From an uncultured Clostridia bacterium (GTDB taxonomy: Bacteria; Bacillota; Clostridia; Oscillospirales; Ruminococcaceae): a stretch of 42,558 nt of DNA. The stretch spans positions 1 to 42,558 of the forward strand of contig CALCUE010000044.1 of the NCBI GenBank assembly GCA_937906945.1, given 5' to 3'. Shown in pieces: positions 33,245-41,595 of the stretch. The translations under genes and the position numbers were made by a program. Positions within the stretch are counted from its first letter, which is position 1. Each line of letters opens with the position of its first letter. The notes under the pieces were generated by a model that saw only the letters and a program-made list of their open reading frames with translations, was not told the DNA's origin and ran no database searches.

Positions 33245-34915
33245 ATGGAAGAAACACCGAAAAAAAGAGAATGGGTCAAAAACGCCGCCATCGTTTTCCT
33301 GGCGGTGATGCTCGTGCTCACGTTCTTTTCCAACACGTTCATGAACGTCTCTCTGCCGGAAGTTTCGACCCAGTACGTGACCTCCGGCTCCATCAATGAA
33401 AAGATCCGTGGTTCCGGCACCGTTACGGCCAACCAGAACTACGAGGTCACGCTGGACGAAAAACAGCTGGGCCGCAAGGTCGATTCCATCCTGGTCCGGG
33501 TCGGTCAGGAAGTCGCCGCCGGCGACCTTCTTTTCACGCTGGAACCGGTCACAAGCGATGACGCTTACTATGCCGCCAAGGACGCTTTGACCGAAGCCCA
33601 GATTGCCTATGAAAGAGTCCTTCTGGAAGCGAGCCGTGATCGCTACGCCACCGAGAACCGGGCTGTTTCCGACGCGGCCAAGGCCCTTTCCGACGCCAGA
33701 AAAACGGCAAACGAAGCCCTTTCCGCTCAGAAAAAGATCAAGGCCGCCGAGGATGACGCCGCCGCCAAACAGGCCTCCTATGACGCTATCGCCGCCCATC
33801 TTGCCGTCCTTTCCGGCAAGGAGGAGGAGATCGCCAACCTAAAGGCTCTTCTTTCCGAAGCTACCGCCAACAAGGTCGCCGCCAAAAAAGCCCTCGACAG
33901 CGCCAAAGCGGTTCTGGACGCTCTTTCCTCCGACGATCCCGGCTACGGGGAAGCCAATAACGCCTACCTCTCCGCTCTCGATACCTATACCGCCTGGGAA
34001 AAGGCCGAAAGCGACTATACGGCGAAGCTCACCGCTCTCGGCGTACCGGACGATTACGACACCCTTTATGAACAATATCTGGCCGCCCAGAAGGCCCTTG
34101 ATGTTGCCAACGCCAACCTTGTCGCCACCCATAACGCCTATGACAGCGCCGCTTTGGGGAACACCGACATTTCCTCCTACGAGGACACCTATGACGACGC
34201 CGTGGAAAACCTGAAAGAAGCCATGGAAAGCGAAAAGATCGACGACAAGATCCAGTCTTTGGAACTGGAACAGGCTTCCCGCGCCGTTGAAAAAGCCAAA
34301 CGGGAACTGGCGGAATATTCCGCCGGCGGCGGTTCCAATGAAGTCACCGCCAAGACCGCCGGCGTCATCAGCGCCATCAACGTCATCGCCGGCAAGGAGC
34401 CGATGGATCCCACCGCCATGATCATCGAACAGAGCGACCGTGGCTACAGCCTTTCCTTCGCCGTCACCGCCGAACAGGCGAAAAAGCTCTCCGTCGGCGC
34501 GCCTGCCGAAGTCTCGAACTACTGGTGGGGCAGCGAAATTAAAGCGACCCTCGAAAGCATCAAGCCCGATCCCACCGCCGGCGGTCGCGGCAAACTTCTG
34601 ACCTTCACCATCACCGGCGACACGAGCGAGGGCGAGACCCTCAACCTTTCCATCGGTCAGAAGGGACAGAATTATGACGCCATCATTCCCACAAGCGCCG
34701 TCCGCACCGACTCCAACGGCACTTTCGTGCTGCTTCTGACCACCAAACAAAGCCCTCTCGGCAACCGCTACGTCGCCACCCGGGTGGACGTCAAAGTTCT
34801 GGCTTCGGACGACACCAACAGCGCCGTTTCCGGTCTCGGCTACGGCGATTACGTCATCACCACTTCCAGTAAACCCATCGAACCGGGCACTCAGGTCCGC
34901 ATGGCCGAGGGTTAA
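33245..34915 (+). CDS. HlyD/MacA-like membrane fusion (adaptor) protein
   Basis: A 556-residue adaptor. One N-terminal membrane helix (about 14-30) is followed by a beta-strand and a biotinyl-lipoyl-like half motif (VRVGQEVAAGDLLFTLEPV, about 84-102). A long Ala/Lys/Glu-rich coiled coil runs over about 108-360, then the second lipoyl half (TAKTAGVISAINVIAGKEP) and beta-barrel domains to the end. Such adaptors work with MacB-type exporters, or as spacers in Gram-positive cell walls. It starts 5 bases after the permease stop with AAAGGA upstream, so it is the same transcript as an importer, which is unusual. Confidence 0.88.
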   Translation: MEETPKKREWVKNAAIVFLAVMLVLTFFSNTFMNVSLPEVSTQYVTSGSINEKIRGSGTVTANQNYEVTLDEKQLGRKVDSILVRVGQEVAAGDLLFTLEPVTSDDAYYAAKDALTEAQIAYERVLLEASRDRYATENRAVSDAAKALSDARKTANEALSAQKKIKAAEDDAAAKQASYDAIAAHLAVLSGKEEEIANLKALLSEATANKVAAKKALDSAKAVLDALSSDDPGYGEANNAYLSALDTYTAWEKAESDYTAKLTALGVPDDYDTLYEQYLAAQKALDVANANLVATHNAYDSAALGNTDISSYEDTYDDAVENLKEAMESEKIDDKIQSLELEQASRAVEKAKRELAEYSAGGGSNEVTAKTAGVISAINVIAGKEPMDPTAMIIEQSDRGYSLSFAVTAEQAKKLSVGAPAEVSNYWWGSEIKATLESIKPDPTAGGRGKLLTFTITGDTSEGETLNLSIGQKGQNYDAIIPTSAVRTDSNGTFVLLLTTKQSPLGNRYVATRVDVKVLASDDTNSAVSGLGYGDYVITTSSKPIEPGTQVRMAEG

Positions 34916-34927
34916 AAGGGGATTTTT

Positions 34928-36001
34928 ATGAACTGGCTGAAAAAACACCGGACGAAGGTCCTTCTCTGCGGAATTTTTCTTCTGCTGACCGCCGTCTGCC
35001 TGCTCGTTTATGGCAAAATGAAAACGACCCTGCGGGAATCGGACGTGACGGACCGCTGGGCCGGCGATTCCGAAACCCGCTTCGGCTATTTTTCCGTCTT
35101 CTATCCCGAAACGGGAAAAGGGGACGAAAGCCTTGTCTATGGCTTTGAATCCACTTTGGAAAAAAGCCTCACCGAGGCCTCTCTGGAAACCCCGCCGGAT
35201 GGAAGCCTCTGGAAAGACGCCTATTGCGGCACCGCCATGGCGACGGTCTCCACCGACCGCGGCTCCGCCACGGTCAAAGCTCTCGGCGTCGGCGGCGATT
35301 TCTTCTTTTTCCATCCCCTTCTGCTCCGCTCCGGAAACTACCTTTCCCCTCGTGACCTGATGCACGACCGGGTGGTATTGGATAAGGAACTGGCGTGGAC
35401 CCTTTTCGGCGCGACCGACGTTGCCGGCATGGAGCTTTCCGTCAACGGAAAGCCCTTCCTGGTCGCCGGCGTGGTCGAGCGGGAAACGGACTTTGCCAGT
35501 AAAGCCGCCGCCGAGGAAAACGCCGGGCTCTATCTTTTCTATGACGCCCTTGGTTCCCCGGGGATCGTCTCCTACGAGGTGGTTCTGCCGGACCCGGTCA
35601 CCAACTTCGCCAAAAACCTTGTGACGGAATCTTTCCCCGAAAAGACCATCGTGGACGTCAAAAACCGCTACTCCGTCGGCAGCCTTTTTTCCGTTCTCAC
35701 CTCTTTCGGAAAACGCTCCATGCGAACCGACAACATCATTTTCCCCACCTGGGAAAACGCCGCCCGGCTCACCGAGGATTACGCCGCGCTGTCCCTTCTT
35801 CTGGCGCTTCTCTTTTTCCTGACGCCTCTGGGCTTCGGAGTCGTCCTTGCCGTCCAAAAAGGTCGCAAAGGCTTTATGAAAGGCGTTGCCTTCGCCAAGG
35901 AAAAATCCCGGCTTCTCTATGAAAAGGCCAACGATAAGCTCTACGAGCGGGAACAGCGCCGAAAGGCCCTTCCGCCTTCCGAAGAAGACCAAAACGAATA
36001 A
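34928..36001 (+). CDS. Reduced MacB-like protein: extracellular core without FtsX permease domain
   Basis: A 357-residue protein with one N-terminal membrane helix (about 9-28) and one near the C-terminus (about 283-303). Between them is a domain resembling the MacB periplasmic core: VGGDFFFFHPLLLRSGNYLS, RVVLDKELAWTLFGATDV and MELSVNGKPFLVAGVVERE (about 115-190). A true MacB/FtsX permease has four membrane helices; here the last three are replaced by one helix and a charged tail (KEKSRLLYEKANDKLYEREQRRK). It is 12 bp after the adaptor gene and closes the operon. Probably the adaptor's membrane partner; function inferred. Confidence 0.75.
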   Translation: MNWLKKHRTKVLLCGIFLLLTAVCLLVYGKMKTTLRESDVTDRWAGDSETRFGYFSVFYPETGKGDESLVYGFESTLEKSLTEASLETPPDGSLWKDAYCGTAMATVSTDRGSATVKALGVGGDFFFFHPLLLRSGNYLSPRDLMHDRVVLDKELAWTLFGATDVAGMELSVNGKPFLVAGVVERETDFASKAAAEENAGLYLFYDALGSPGIVSYEVVLPDPVTNFAKNLVTESFPEKTIVDVKNRYSVGSLFSVLTSFGKRSMRTDNIIFPTWENAARLTEDYAALSLLLALLFFLTPLGFGVVLAVQKGRKGFMKGVAFAKEKSRLLYEKANDKLYEREQRRKALPPSEEDQNE

Positions 36002-36002
36002 A

Positions 36003-36036
36003 AAAACAGCCGAAGAAAGTTTCTTCGGCTGTTTTC
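36003..36036. terminator. Convergent terminator
   Basis: AAAACAGCCGAAGAAA pairs with TTTCTTCGGCTGTTTT. It serves the transport cluster and the convergent decarboxylase gene. Confidence 0.88.
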
Positions 36037-36049
36037 TTTTTCTGATTTT

Positions 36050-37495
36050 TTATCCGATATAGTTCTGTTCGACTTCGTGCGCGATCTCGTCAAGGCGCTG
36101 TACGGTGGCGATGACGTCCTCGTCGGTGGTGTTGCCGTTAATAAGGCAAAGGCGCAAAACCCGCCGCTCTTTCAGCACCGTCGTCACGATATAGGCAAAT
36201 TGCTCGTCGCAGATGCGCTTCGAAATCTCGGCGTTGAGCTCGTCGTAGCGGGAAGGATCCACCGTCTTCGGCACGTACCGGAAGGTGAGCGTTCCACAGC
36301 AGGGCGGCGACGTGATCTCCCAGTCAGCCCGTTTTCTGAGCTCTTTCTGCGCCAGGTTCGCCATAAAGAAGGCGTAGTCGATGACGTCCGCCAGAAGGTC
36401 CGTACCCATGGCCTGAAGGGTGAACCAGAATTTGATATAGCGGACGGGACGGCTCATCTCGATGCCGAGATCCCAACCGTCGTTGTGGTCGGCGTCAATG
36501 ATGTCGGCCAGATATTCCGGATGCTCCGCGTAGGCGCTTATAAGTTTCTTTTTATCTTTTACGATGCAGGCGCTGCAGGAATAGACCTGCATGGACCATT
36601 TATGAAGGTCCCAGGAGAAGGAATCGGCCAATTCCAACCCTTTGGCCAGGTTGCGGTAGATGTCGGAAAGCAGGATCGAACCGCCGAAGGCGCCGTCCAC
36701 GTGCATCCACATCCCGTATTTTTCCTTGATAGCGCCGAGTTCGGTCAGAGGGTCAATGGAACCGGTGTTGGTGGTGCCGACGGAACCGACCACAAGGAAG
36801 GGCTTCTTTCCGGCGGCGATATCCTCCCGGATCGCCTCCTCCAGAAGGTCAAGGCGGATCTTATAAACGTCGTCGCTGGGGATGATGCGGATCTGATCTT
36901 TCCGAAGACCCATGAGCTTCATGCCCTTTTTAACAGAGCTGTGCGCCTGGTCGGAAAGATAGGCGACGCCCCTTCCGTAATCTTCCTCGGGAAGATTATT
37001 AAGCCGCGCGGCGATAAGGCCGGTGAGGTTCGAAAGGGAACCGCCGGAGGTGAAAACGCCGCCGCAGGTCCCCGGAAAACCGGCCAGGGAACCCATCCAG
37101 CGGGTCAGTTTTTCCTCGATCATCGCGGCGCCGGGCGACATCTGGTAGCCGCAGGCGTTGATGTTATAGATATCGGACAAGACCGCGCCGGCCAGGGAAT
37201 AGGGCGAAACGGCACTGGTCACGAAAGAGAAAAAGCGCGGATGCTGAAGGGACATGGCCTTTTCAAAAACGTGTTCCACCAGTTCGTCCGCCACCTCTTT
37301 CGGTGGCCGTCCGGTGCGGGGGATCGGAATATCCCGCAAAAACTGAACATCTTCTTCGTCAAGAGGCTGGCAAACGGAAAAATCCCGGATCTTCGCGTTT
37401 AATTTCAGATAGTCGGAAAGATAGCCGACGATTTCGTCCATCTGCGCTTCCCGGGCTTTTTGTAACTGTTCTTCATAAGCTTTTCGATCAAGCAT
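36050..37495 (-). CDS. PLP-dependent group II amino acid decarboxylase
   Basis: A 481-residue decarboxylase of the aromatic-L-amino-acid/glutamate type. The PLP lysine is K299 in SFSWDLHKWSMQ; H185 (DQAHSSV) stacks on the cofactor and D267 (MHVDGAF) binds the pyridine nitrogen. TSGGSLSNLTGL at about 149-160 is the phosphate-binding start. The start is ATG 37495, since AAGGAGGTG lies 9 bases upstream; a GTG four codons earlier is inside that site. Substrate (aromatic amino acid, glutamate or other) cannot be fixed. There is no antiporter next to it, unlike acid-resistance systems. Confidence 0.92.
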   Translation of the reverse strand: MLDRKAYEEQLQKAREAQMDEIVGYLSDYLKLNAKIRDFSVCQPLDEEDVQFLRDIPIPRTGRPPKEVADELVEHVFEKAMSLQHPRFFSFVTSAVSPYSLAGAVLSDIYNINACGYQMSPGAAMIEEKLTRWMGSLAGFPGTCGGVFTSGGSLSNLTGLIAARLNNLPEEDYGRGVAYLSDQAHSSVKKGMKLMGLRKDQIRIIPSDDVYKIRLDLLEEAIREDIAAGKKPFLVVGSVGTTNTGSIDPLTELGAIKEKYGMWMHVDGAFGGSILLSDIYRNLAKGLELADSFSWDLHKWSMQVYSCSACIVKDKKKLISAYAEHPEYLADIIDADHNDGWDLGIEMSRPVRYIKFWFTLQAMGTDLLADVIDYAFFMANLAQKELRKRADWEITSPPCCGTLTFRYVPKTVDPSRYDELNAEISKRICDEQFAYIVTTVLKERRVLRLCLINGNTTDEDVIATVQRLDEIAHEVEQNYIG

Positions 37496-37525
37496 GGGTA
37501 AAAACACCTCCTTATTTCCGATTTT

Positions 37526-37553
37526 ATTATACCATAAAAGAGGTGATTTTCAA
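37526..37553 (-). promoter_or_regulatory. Sigma-A promoter of the decarboxylase gene
   Basis: On the minus strand TTGAAA (37553-37548), 16 bases and TATAAT (37531-37526) lie about 30 bases upstream of the ATG. The promoter sits immediately after the M14 gene stop, so the decarboxylase can be expressed alone. Confidence 0.75.
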
Positions 37554-37572
37554 GAAAACGTTTGCGCATTTT

Positions 37573-38445
37573 TCAAAGAGTCAGCGCCTTTTGAAAAAGC
37601 GGGCGGGCTTTTTCATAGATTTTGTCAAAATCCGAAAGGGGCAGAGGATTTTCGCCCCGCCCCAACTCAACGGTAAATCCCGGTCGCCCGAAAACCTCAA
37701 TAAACCAGTCTTTGAGTCCCCCGTGGGAGGCCAGTCCTTCGGGCATAGCCACCGTATAGCCGGAAACGTCGGCCAGTTCGGCGGCGATCTCCCGACTGCA
37801 AAACGGCGTTCTGGGACCGTAATACCAGTAAATTTCCTCCCCCTGCGAATGAAGGGCGTAAAGCCTTCTCACGTCAAAAGCCCGGCAGAAGCCTCCGATG
37901 GCCCGACTTTCCGGTTCCGAAAAAGGAGCGGTTCCGCCGTACTGCCGGGGCGACGGTCCCAGAATTCCGGCCTTTCGTTCCATCTTTTGCAAAAGACCCC
38001 AACCGGCGTCAAAGTTGTGGTTTAAGTCCACCCCGTTTCCGTTGGCGTTCCAATGGGCGAAATCCCCGCCGGAAAGCCCTTCGATCCGTCGGGCGGCGTT
38101 TTTCGCCCCCAAAGCGCCCCGAAGACTGATTTCCACTCCGTCCGGATTGAGCACCGGAACCACCGCCAATCCCCGACGGGGATTGGCCCATGGTTCTCCT
38201 TTCTCCGCCGCTTCGCAGACTTCCTCAAAAAAGCGCAGGGCGCAAAGAGCCGTGAGCCATTCGCTGCCGTGGGTCGCCGCCACAAAAAGCGTCCATTGAT
38301 CCCGGTTTCCCACCGTGAGCACCGGAATTTTCCGACCGAGCGCCGTTCGCCCGATGGAAAAGCAGCTTGAGCACGGGTGTCTCTCTGTGATCTCCCCAAT
38401 CATGCTCATGACCGTTTCCTCCGTCGGTTCCCGATAAAAATCCAT
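37573..38445 (-). CDS. M14-family zinc carboxypeptidase
   Basis: A 290-residue metallopeptidase. Zinc ligands are H59 and E62 (THGSEW) and H199 (YALHSQGEE); the catalytic Glu is E260 in FTVELGRGENP. The substrate-binding segment is GNGVDLNHNFDAGWG (about 137-151). It has no signal peptide, so it is cytoplasmic. The form resembles enzymes that trim peptidoglycan peptides (gamma-D-glutamyl-diaminopimelate type), but a general peptidase role is possible. It stands alone, divergent from the nudF gene. Confidence 0.9.
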   Translation of the reverse strand: MDFYREPTEETVMSMIGEITERHPCSSCFSIGRTALGRKIPVLTVGNRDQWTLFVAATHGSEWLTALCALRFFEEVCEAAEKGEPWANPRRGLAVVPVLNPDGVEISLRGALGAKNAARRIEGLSGGDFAHWNANGNGVDLNHNFDAGWGLLQKMERKAGILGPSPRQYGGTAPFSEPESRAIGGFCRAFDVRRLYALHSQGEEIYWYYGPRTPFCSREIAAELADVSGYTVAMPEGLASHGGLKDWFIEVFGRPGFTVELGRGENPLPLSDFDKIYEKARPLFQKALTL

Positions 38446-38526
38446 CTTCTCTCCCCCTTTTCCTCTTTATTCTCGGGGCAATATATGCTACAATAAAGGA
38501 AATCAGACGGAAAGAGGGCGTTTCTT

Positions 38527-39054
38527 TTGCATTTTGAGAAAACCATGGATTCCGAGACCGTGTATGACGGAAAGATCATAAAGGTCCTTCGGGACAGCGT
38601 TCTTTTGGAGGACGGAAAATCCGCTCTCCGGGAAGTGGTGCGTCACAAAGGCGCCGTCGCCGTTCTGGCGTTGGACGAGGAAAAAAACGCCTATTTTGTC
38701 AAACAGTTCCGCTATCCCGTCGGTCGGGAGCTTTTGGAAGTTCCCGCCGGGAAGCTCGAGGGCTTCGAGCTTCCCCTCGATTGCGCCAAACGGGAACTTT
38801 TGGAGGAATGCGGCCTTTCGGCGGAAAACTGGACGGAGCTCGGCCCCTATCTCTCGTCCCCCGGTTTTTGCGACGAGGTGATCTGGCTCTTCGTCGCCCA
38901 GAACCTCACCCAAAAGGAACAGGATCTTGACGAGGATGAGTTTTTGGACGTTATCAAAATCCCCTTCGCCGAAGCGGTGGAAAAGGTGCTCCGCGGTTCC
39001 GTTCTCGACGGAAAGACCCAGGCCCTTGTCCTTCGCGCGGCTCTGCTGAAATAA
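38527..39054 (+). CDS. nudF: Nudix hydrolase, ADP-ribose pyrophosphatase type
   Basis: A 175-residue protein with the Nudix box GKLEGFELPLDCAKRELLEE and CGL (about 76-98). The preceding QFRYPVGRELLEVPAGK is characteristic of the ADP-ribose pyrophosphatase subgroup. The start is TTG at 38527, after a weak AAAGAGGG site; an ATG at 38545 is an alternative. A TACAAT -10 lies about 30 bases upstream. Single gene with a strong terminator. Confidence 0.88.
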   Translation: MHFEKTMDSETVYDGKIIKVLRDSVLLEDGKSALREVVRHKGAVAVLALDEEKNAYFVKQFRYPVGRELLEVPAGKLEGFELPLDCAKRELLEECGLSAENWTELGPYLSSPGFCDEVIWLFVAQNLTQKEQDLDEDEFLDVIKIPFAEAVEKVLRGSVLDGKTQALVLRAALLK

Positions 39055-39055
39055 C

Positions 39056-39084
39056 AAAAAAGCGTCCTTTCGGACGCTTTTTTT
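39056..39084. terminator. Convergent terminator
   Basis: A 10-bp stem, AAAAGCGTCC with GGACGCTTTT, closes a TTTC loop with T and A runs on the two sides. It serves nudF and overlaps the end of the malic enzyme gene. Confidence 0.9.
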
Positions 39085-40261
39085 ATGGCTCTTTCCGGAT
39101 AACGCCGGCCTTTTTCGCCGCTTCGGCGACTTTTTTCGCCACGTTTTCCGCTACTCTCGGATCAAAAGGATCGGGAATGATATAATCGCTTCGAAGTTCC
39201 TTTTCCGTCACCAGTTCCGCGATGGCTTCGGCGGCCGCCCATTTCATCGCATCGTTGATGGTCGTCGCCCGACCGTCCAAAGCGCCCCGGAAAATGCCCG
39301 GAAACGCCAGCACGTTGTTGATCTGGTTCGGAAAATCGGAACGTCCCGTTCCGACCACCGCCGCGCCGGCTTCCACCGCTTCTTTGTAACCGATCTCCGG
39401 CACCGGGTTCGCCATGGCGAAAACGATCGCTCCCTCGTTCATGGTCTTCACCATTTCCGGCGACAAGATCCCACCGGCGGAAACGCCGATGAAAACGTCG
39501 GCGCCCCGAATGGCGTCCGAAAGAGCGCCCCGGATCTTTTCGGGATTCGTCAAAGCGGCTAATGTCGCCTTGTGGCCGGAAAGATCTTCCCGACCTTCAT
39601 ACAGAACGCCCTTCCGGTCGCAGACGACAAGGTTTTTCGCGCCGCCGGAAAGCAGCATTTTCACAATGGCGGTCCCGGCCGCGCCGGGACCGGAAAGAAC
39701 GATTTTTACGTCCTCCAGCTTCTTTCCGACCAGCTTCAGGGCGTTCATCAAAGCCGCCGTCACAACGACGGCGGTGCCGTGCTGGTCGTCGTGAAAGACC
39801 GGAATGTCCAGTTCTTCTTTTAGGCGCTCCTCGATCGCAAAGCATTTCGGCGAGGCGATATCCTCCAGATTGATGCCGCCGAAAGTGGGCGCGATGGCTT
39901 TGACCGCGGCGATGATCTCCTCCGGCTCCTGCGTCGAAAGGCAGATCGGGAACCCGTCCACGCCGCCGAACTCCTTAAACAGCACCGCTTTTCCTTCCAT
40001 GACCGGAAGAGCGGCCAGACCTCCGATATTGCCGAGTCCCAACACCGCCGAACCGTCGCTGACAATGGCGACAAGGCGACTTTTCGCCGTCAGGTCGTAG
40101 GCTTTTTCGCCGTTTTCAGCGATGACCCGGCAGGGCGCGGCTACGCCGGGGGTATAGGCGATGGCTAAATCGTCCCTGTTTTGAAGCGGCATCCGGCAGC
40201 CGATCTCCACCTTTCCGTGAAAAGCCTCGTGAAGCTCCAACGCTTTCTGATCATAATCCAT
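39083..40261 (-). CDS. NAD(P)-dependent malic enzyme
   Basis: A 392-residue short-form malic enzyme that decarboxylates malate to pyruvate. The catalytic Tyr is in IAYTPGVAAPCR (about 34-45). The metal/catalytic region follows (IVSDGSAVLGLGNIG, FGGINLEDI, PVFHDDQHGTAVV), then the nucleotide-binding LSGPGAAGTAIVKMLL (about 189-204) and FAMANPVPEI. An acidic residue typical of NAD users cannot be judged safely by eye, so the cofactor is left open. It is a lone gene, divergent from mutT. Confidence 0.95.
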   Translation of the reverse strand: MDYDQKALELHEAFHGKVEIGCRMPLQNRDDLAIAYTPGVAAPCRVIAENGEKAYDLTAKSRLVAIVSDGSAVLGLGNIGGLAALPVMEGKAVLFKEFGGVDGFPICLSTQEPEEIIAAVKAIAPTFGGINLEDIASPKCFAIEERLKEELDIPVFHDDQHGTAVVVTAALMNALKLVGKKLEDVKIVLSGPGAAGTAIVKMLLSGGAKNLVVCDRKGVLYEGREDLSGHKATLAALTNPEKIRGALSDAIRGADVFIGVSAGGILSPEMVKTMNEGAIVFAMANPVPEIGYKEAVEAGAAVVGTGRSDFPNQINNVLAFPGIFRGALDGRATTINDAMKWAAAEAIAELVTEKELRSDYIIPDPFDPRVAENVAKKVAEAAKKAGVIRKEP

Positions 40262-40338
40262 GGCACTCTTCCTTTCCGAAGAAACTCTGCTTCTATTCTA
40301 ACCGATTTCGTTTCTTTTTTCCACTCCTTTTTTCGGGT

Positions 40339-40367
40339 TTGACAAGTTTTCCCGAAAAGGGTACAAT
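40339..40367 (+). promoter_or_regulatory. Sigma-A promoter of the mutT-like gene
   Basis: TTGACA (40339-40344), 17 bases and TACAAT (40362-40367): near consensus, 30 bases before the ATG. Confidence 0.85.
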
Positions 40368-40397
40368 AGCGAAAGAAACAAAAAGGAAGTGGGTTTT

Positions 40398-40781
40398 ATG
40401 GTGTCCGTCGCCGCGGCGATCCTTGAGGAAAACGGAAAAATTTTTGTCTGCAAACGGGGCGCGGGCGGTGTTTGCGCCTTTCTTTGGGAATTTCCCGGCG
40501 GAAAACTGGAAGTGGGCGAAACGCCGAAGGAGGCTCTTATCCGGGAATGCCGGGAGGAACTGGAGATCGAAGTGGAACCCCTCGACCTTTACGCCGAGTT
40601 TCCCTTCACCTATCCCGACCGGGAAATCTATTTCTACTTCTATAAAGCCCGGATCGTCTCCGGCACCATGAAGCTCAACGTCCACACCGACGCCAAATGG
40701 GTATCCCCTTCGGAAATGGAAATTTCCGACTACTGCCCGGCGGACAAGGACATTATTGAAAAACTAAAAGTAGAATTTTAA
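40398..40781 (+). CDS. Nudix hydrolase, MutT-like (deoxy)nucleoside triphosphate pyrophosphohydrolase
   Basis: A 127-residue protein with the Nudix box GGKLEVGETPKEALIRECRE and EL (about 33-54), preceded by LWEFPGG as in MutT. It likely removes oxidised nucleotides. The ATG at 40398 is used because AAAGGAAG lies 11 bases upstream; the GTG at 40389 would sit on that site. It is followed after 38 bases by another Nudix gene. Confidence 0.9.
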   Translation: MVSVAAAILEENGKIFVCKRGAGGVCAFLWEFPGGKLEVGETPKEALIRECREELEIEVEPLDLYAEFPFTYPDREIYFYFYKARIVSGTMKLNVHTDAKWVSPSEMEISDYCPADKDIIEKLKVEF

Positions 40782-40819
40782 TTATATTATACTATTCGTA
40801 ATGTAAAAGAAGGCTTTTT

Positions 40820-41311
40820 ATGCTCTATTCCACCCTTTGTTATATTGAAAAAGACGGAAAAACGCTTCTGCTCCACCGGGTCAAAAAGGAGAAGGACGCC
40901 AACAGGGATAAATGGATCGGCATCGGCGGCAAGTTCGAGGACGGCGAAAGTCCGGAGGACTGCATCCTGCGGGAGACGCTTGAGGAAACGGGACTCACCC
41001 TCACCTCCTACCGCTACCGGGGGATCGTCACCTTCGTGTCCGACCAATGGGAAACGGAATATATGCACCTTTTCACCGCCGACGGTTTCACCGGAACGCT
41101 GCGGGACTGCGACGAGGGCGTTCTGGAATGGGTAAGCCGAGAAAAGCGGGATTCTCTGCCCACCTGGGAGGGTGACAAAATTTTCCTGCGCCTTCTGGAC
41201 GAAGGCGCTCCCTTCTTTTCGCTGAAGCTCCGGTACGAGGGTGAAAAACTTCGTGAGGCGGTGCTCAACGGCACCCCGCTCGACCTTGACAAAAAAGCCT
41301 TGGACGAGTAA
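40820..41311 (+). CDS. Nudix hydrolase, 8-oxo-dGTP diphosphatase type
   Basis: A 163-residue protein with the Nudix box GGKFEDGESPEDCILRETLE and ETGL (about 36-59). The N-terminal MLYSTLCYIEKDGKTLLLHR is like the YtkD/MutT relatives, followed by KDANRDKWIGIGGKF. It resembles the mutT-like gene just upstream in role but not closely in sequence. An AGAAGG site precedes the ATG. An AT-rich stretch at 40782-40805 could hold a separate promoter, but no clear pair of boxes is seen. Confidence 0.88.
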   Translation: MLYSTLCYIEKDGKTLLLHRVKKEKDANRDKWIGIGGKFEDGESPEDCILRETLEETGLTLTSYRYRGIVTFVSDQWETEYMHLFTADGFTGTLRDCDEGVLEWVSREKRDSLPTWEGDKIFLRLLDEGAPFFSLKLRYEGEKLREAVLNGTPLDLDKKALDE

Positions 41312-41324
41312 AATAAAAGCCGAT

Positions 41325-41364
41325 GTCTCCGTAGCTCAGGTGGATAGAGCGTTCGCCTCCTAAG
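41325..41364 (+). pseudogene. Truncated tRNA-Arg(CCT), 5' half only
   Basis: GTCTCCG, TA, a complete D arm (GCTCAGGTGGATAGAGC), TTCGC and the anticodon loop CTCCTAA are present, then G. After 41364 the expected anticodon-stem partner GCGAA and the T arm are missing, and the sequence turns to GTCACGCACTATCGC. It is therefore a broken gene. Thirty of 33 bases from TAGCTCAG to CCTAAG match the intact tRNA 102 bases downstream. Confidence 0.8.
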
Positions 41365-41426
41365 GTCACGCACTATCGCTCGCCTTTTCCGAAAAGGTGT
41401 TAGATTTGAAGTTCACATTTGAATAA

Positions 41427-41503
41427 GCCCTGATAGCTCAGCAGGATAGAGCGTCCGCCTCCTAAGCGGAAGGCCGGCGGTTCGAATCCGCCTCAGGGTG
41501 CCA
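41427..41503 (+). tRNA. tRNA-Arg (anticodon CCT)
   Basis: A complete 77-base cloverleaf. Acceptor GCCCTGA pairs with TCAGGGT (one G-U); the D arm is GCTCAGCAGGATAGAGC; the anticodon stem TCCGC/GCGGA closes loop CTCCTAA, so the anticodon is CCT and it reads AGG. The T arm is GGCGG-TTCGAAT-CCGCC. The discriminator is G, followed by an encoded CCA. It is followed by a strong hairpin and by AT-rich foreign-looking DNA, which makes it a probable integration site. Confidence 0.96.
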
Positions 41504-41510
41504 TTTCAAA

Positions 41511-41552
41511 GAAGCCGGAAACCCTTATAAATAAAGGGTTTCCGGCTTCTTC
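41511..41552 (+). terminator. Terminator of the tRNA
   Basis: A perfect 16-bp stem, GAAGCCGGAAACCCTT with AAGGGTTTCCGGCTTC, closes a 7-base loop and is followed by TTCTT. Confidence 0.85.
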
Positions 41553-41595
41553 TTATACCCGTTTTTCTAAACTGATTTCGAACGACATTCAATGC

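Noticed and set aside
33839..35992. 717-residue open frame on the minus strand
   Set aside because: It is antisense to the adaptor and MacB-like genes, which have motifs, ribosome binding sites and operon spacing. The shadow has none.
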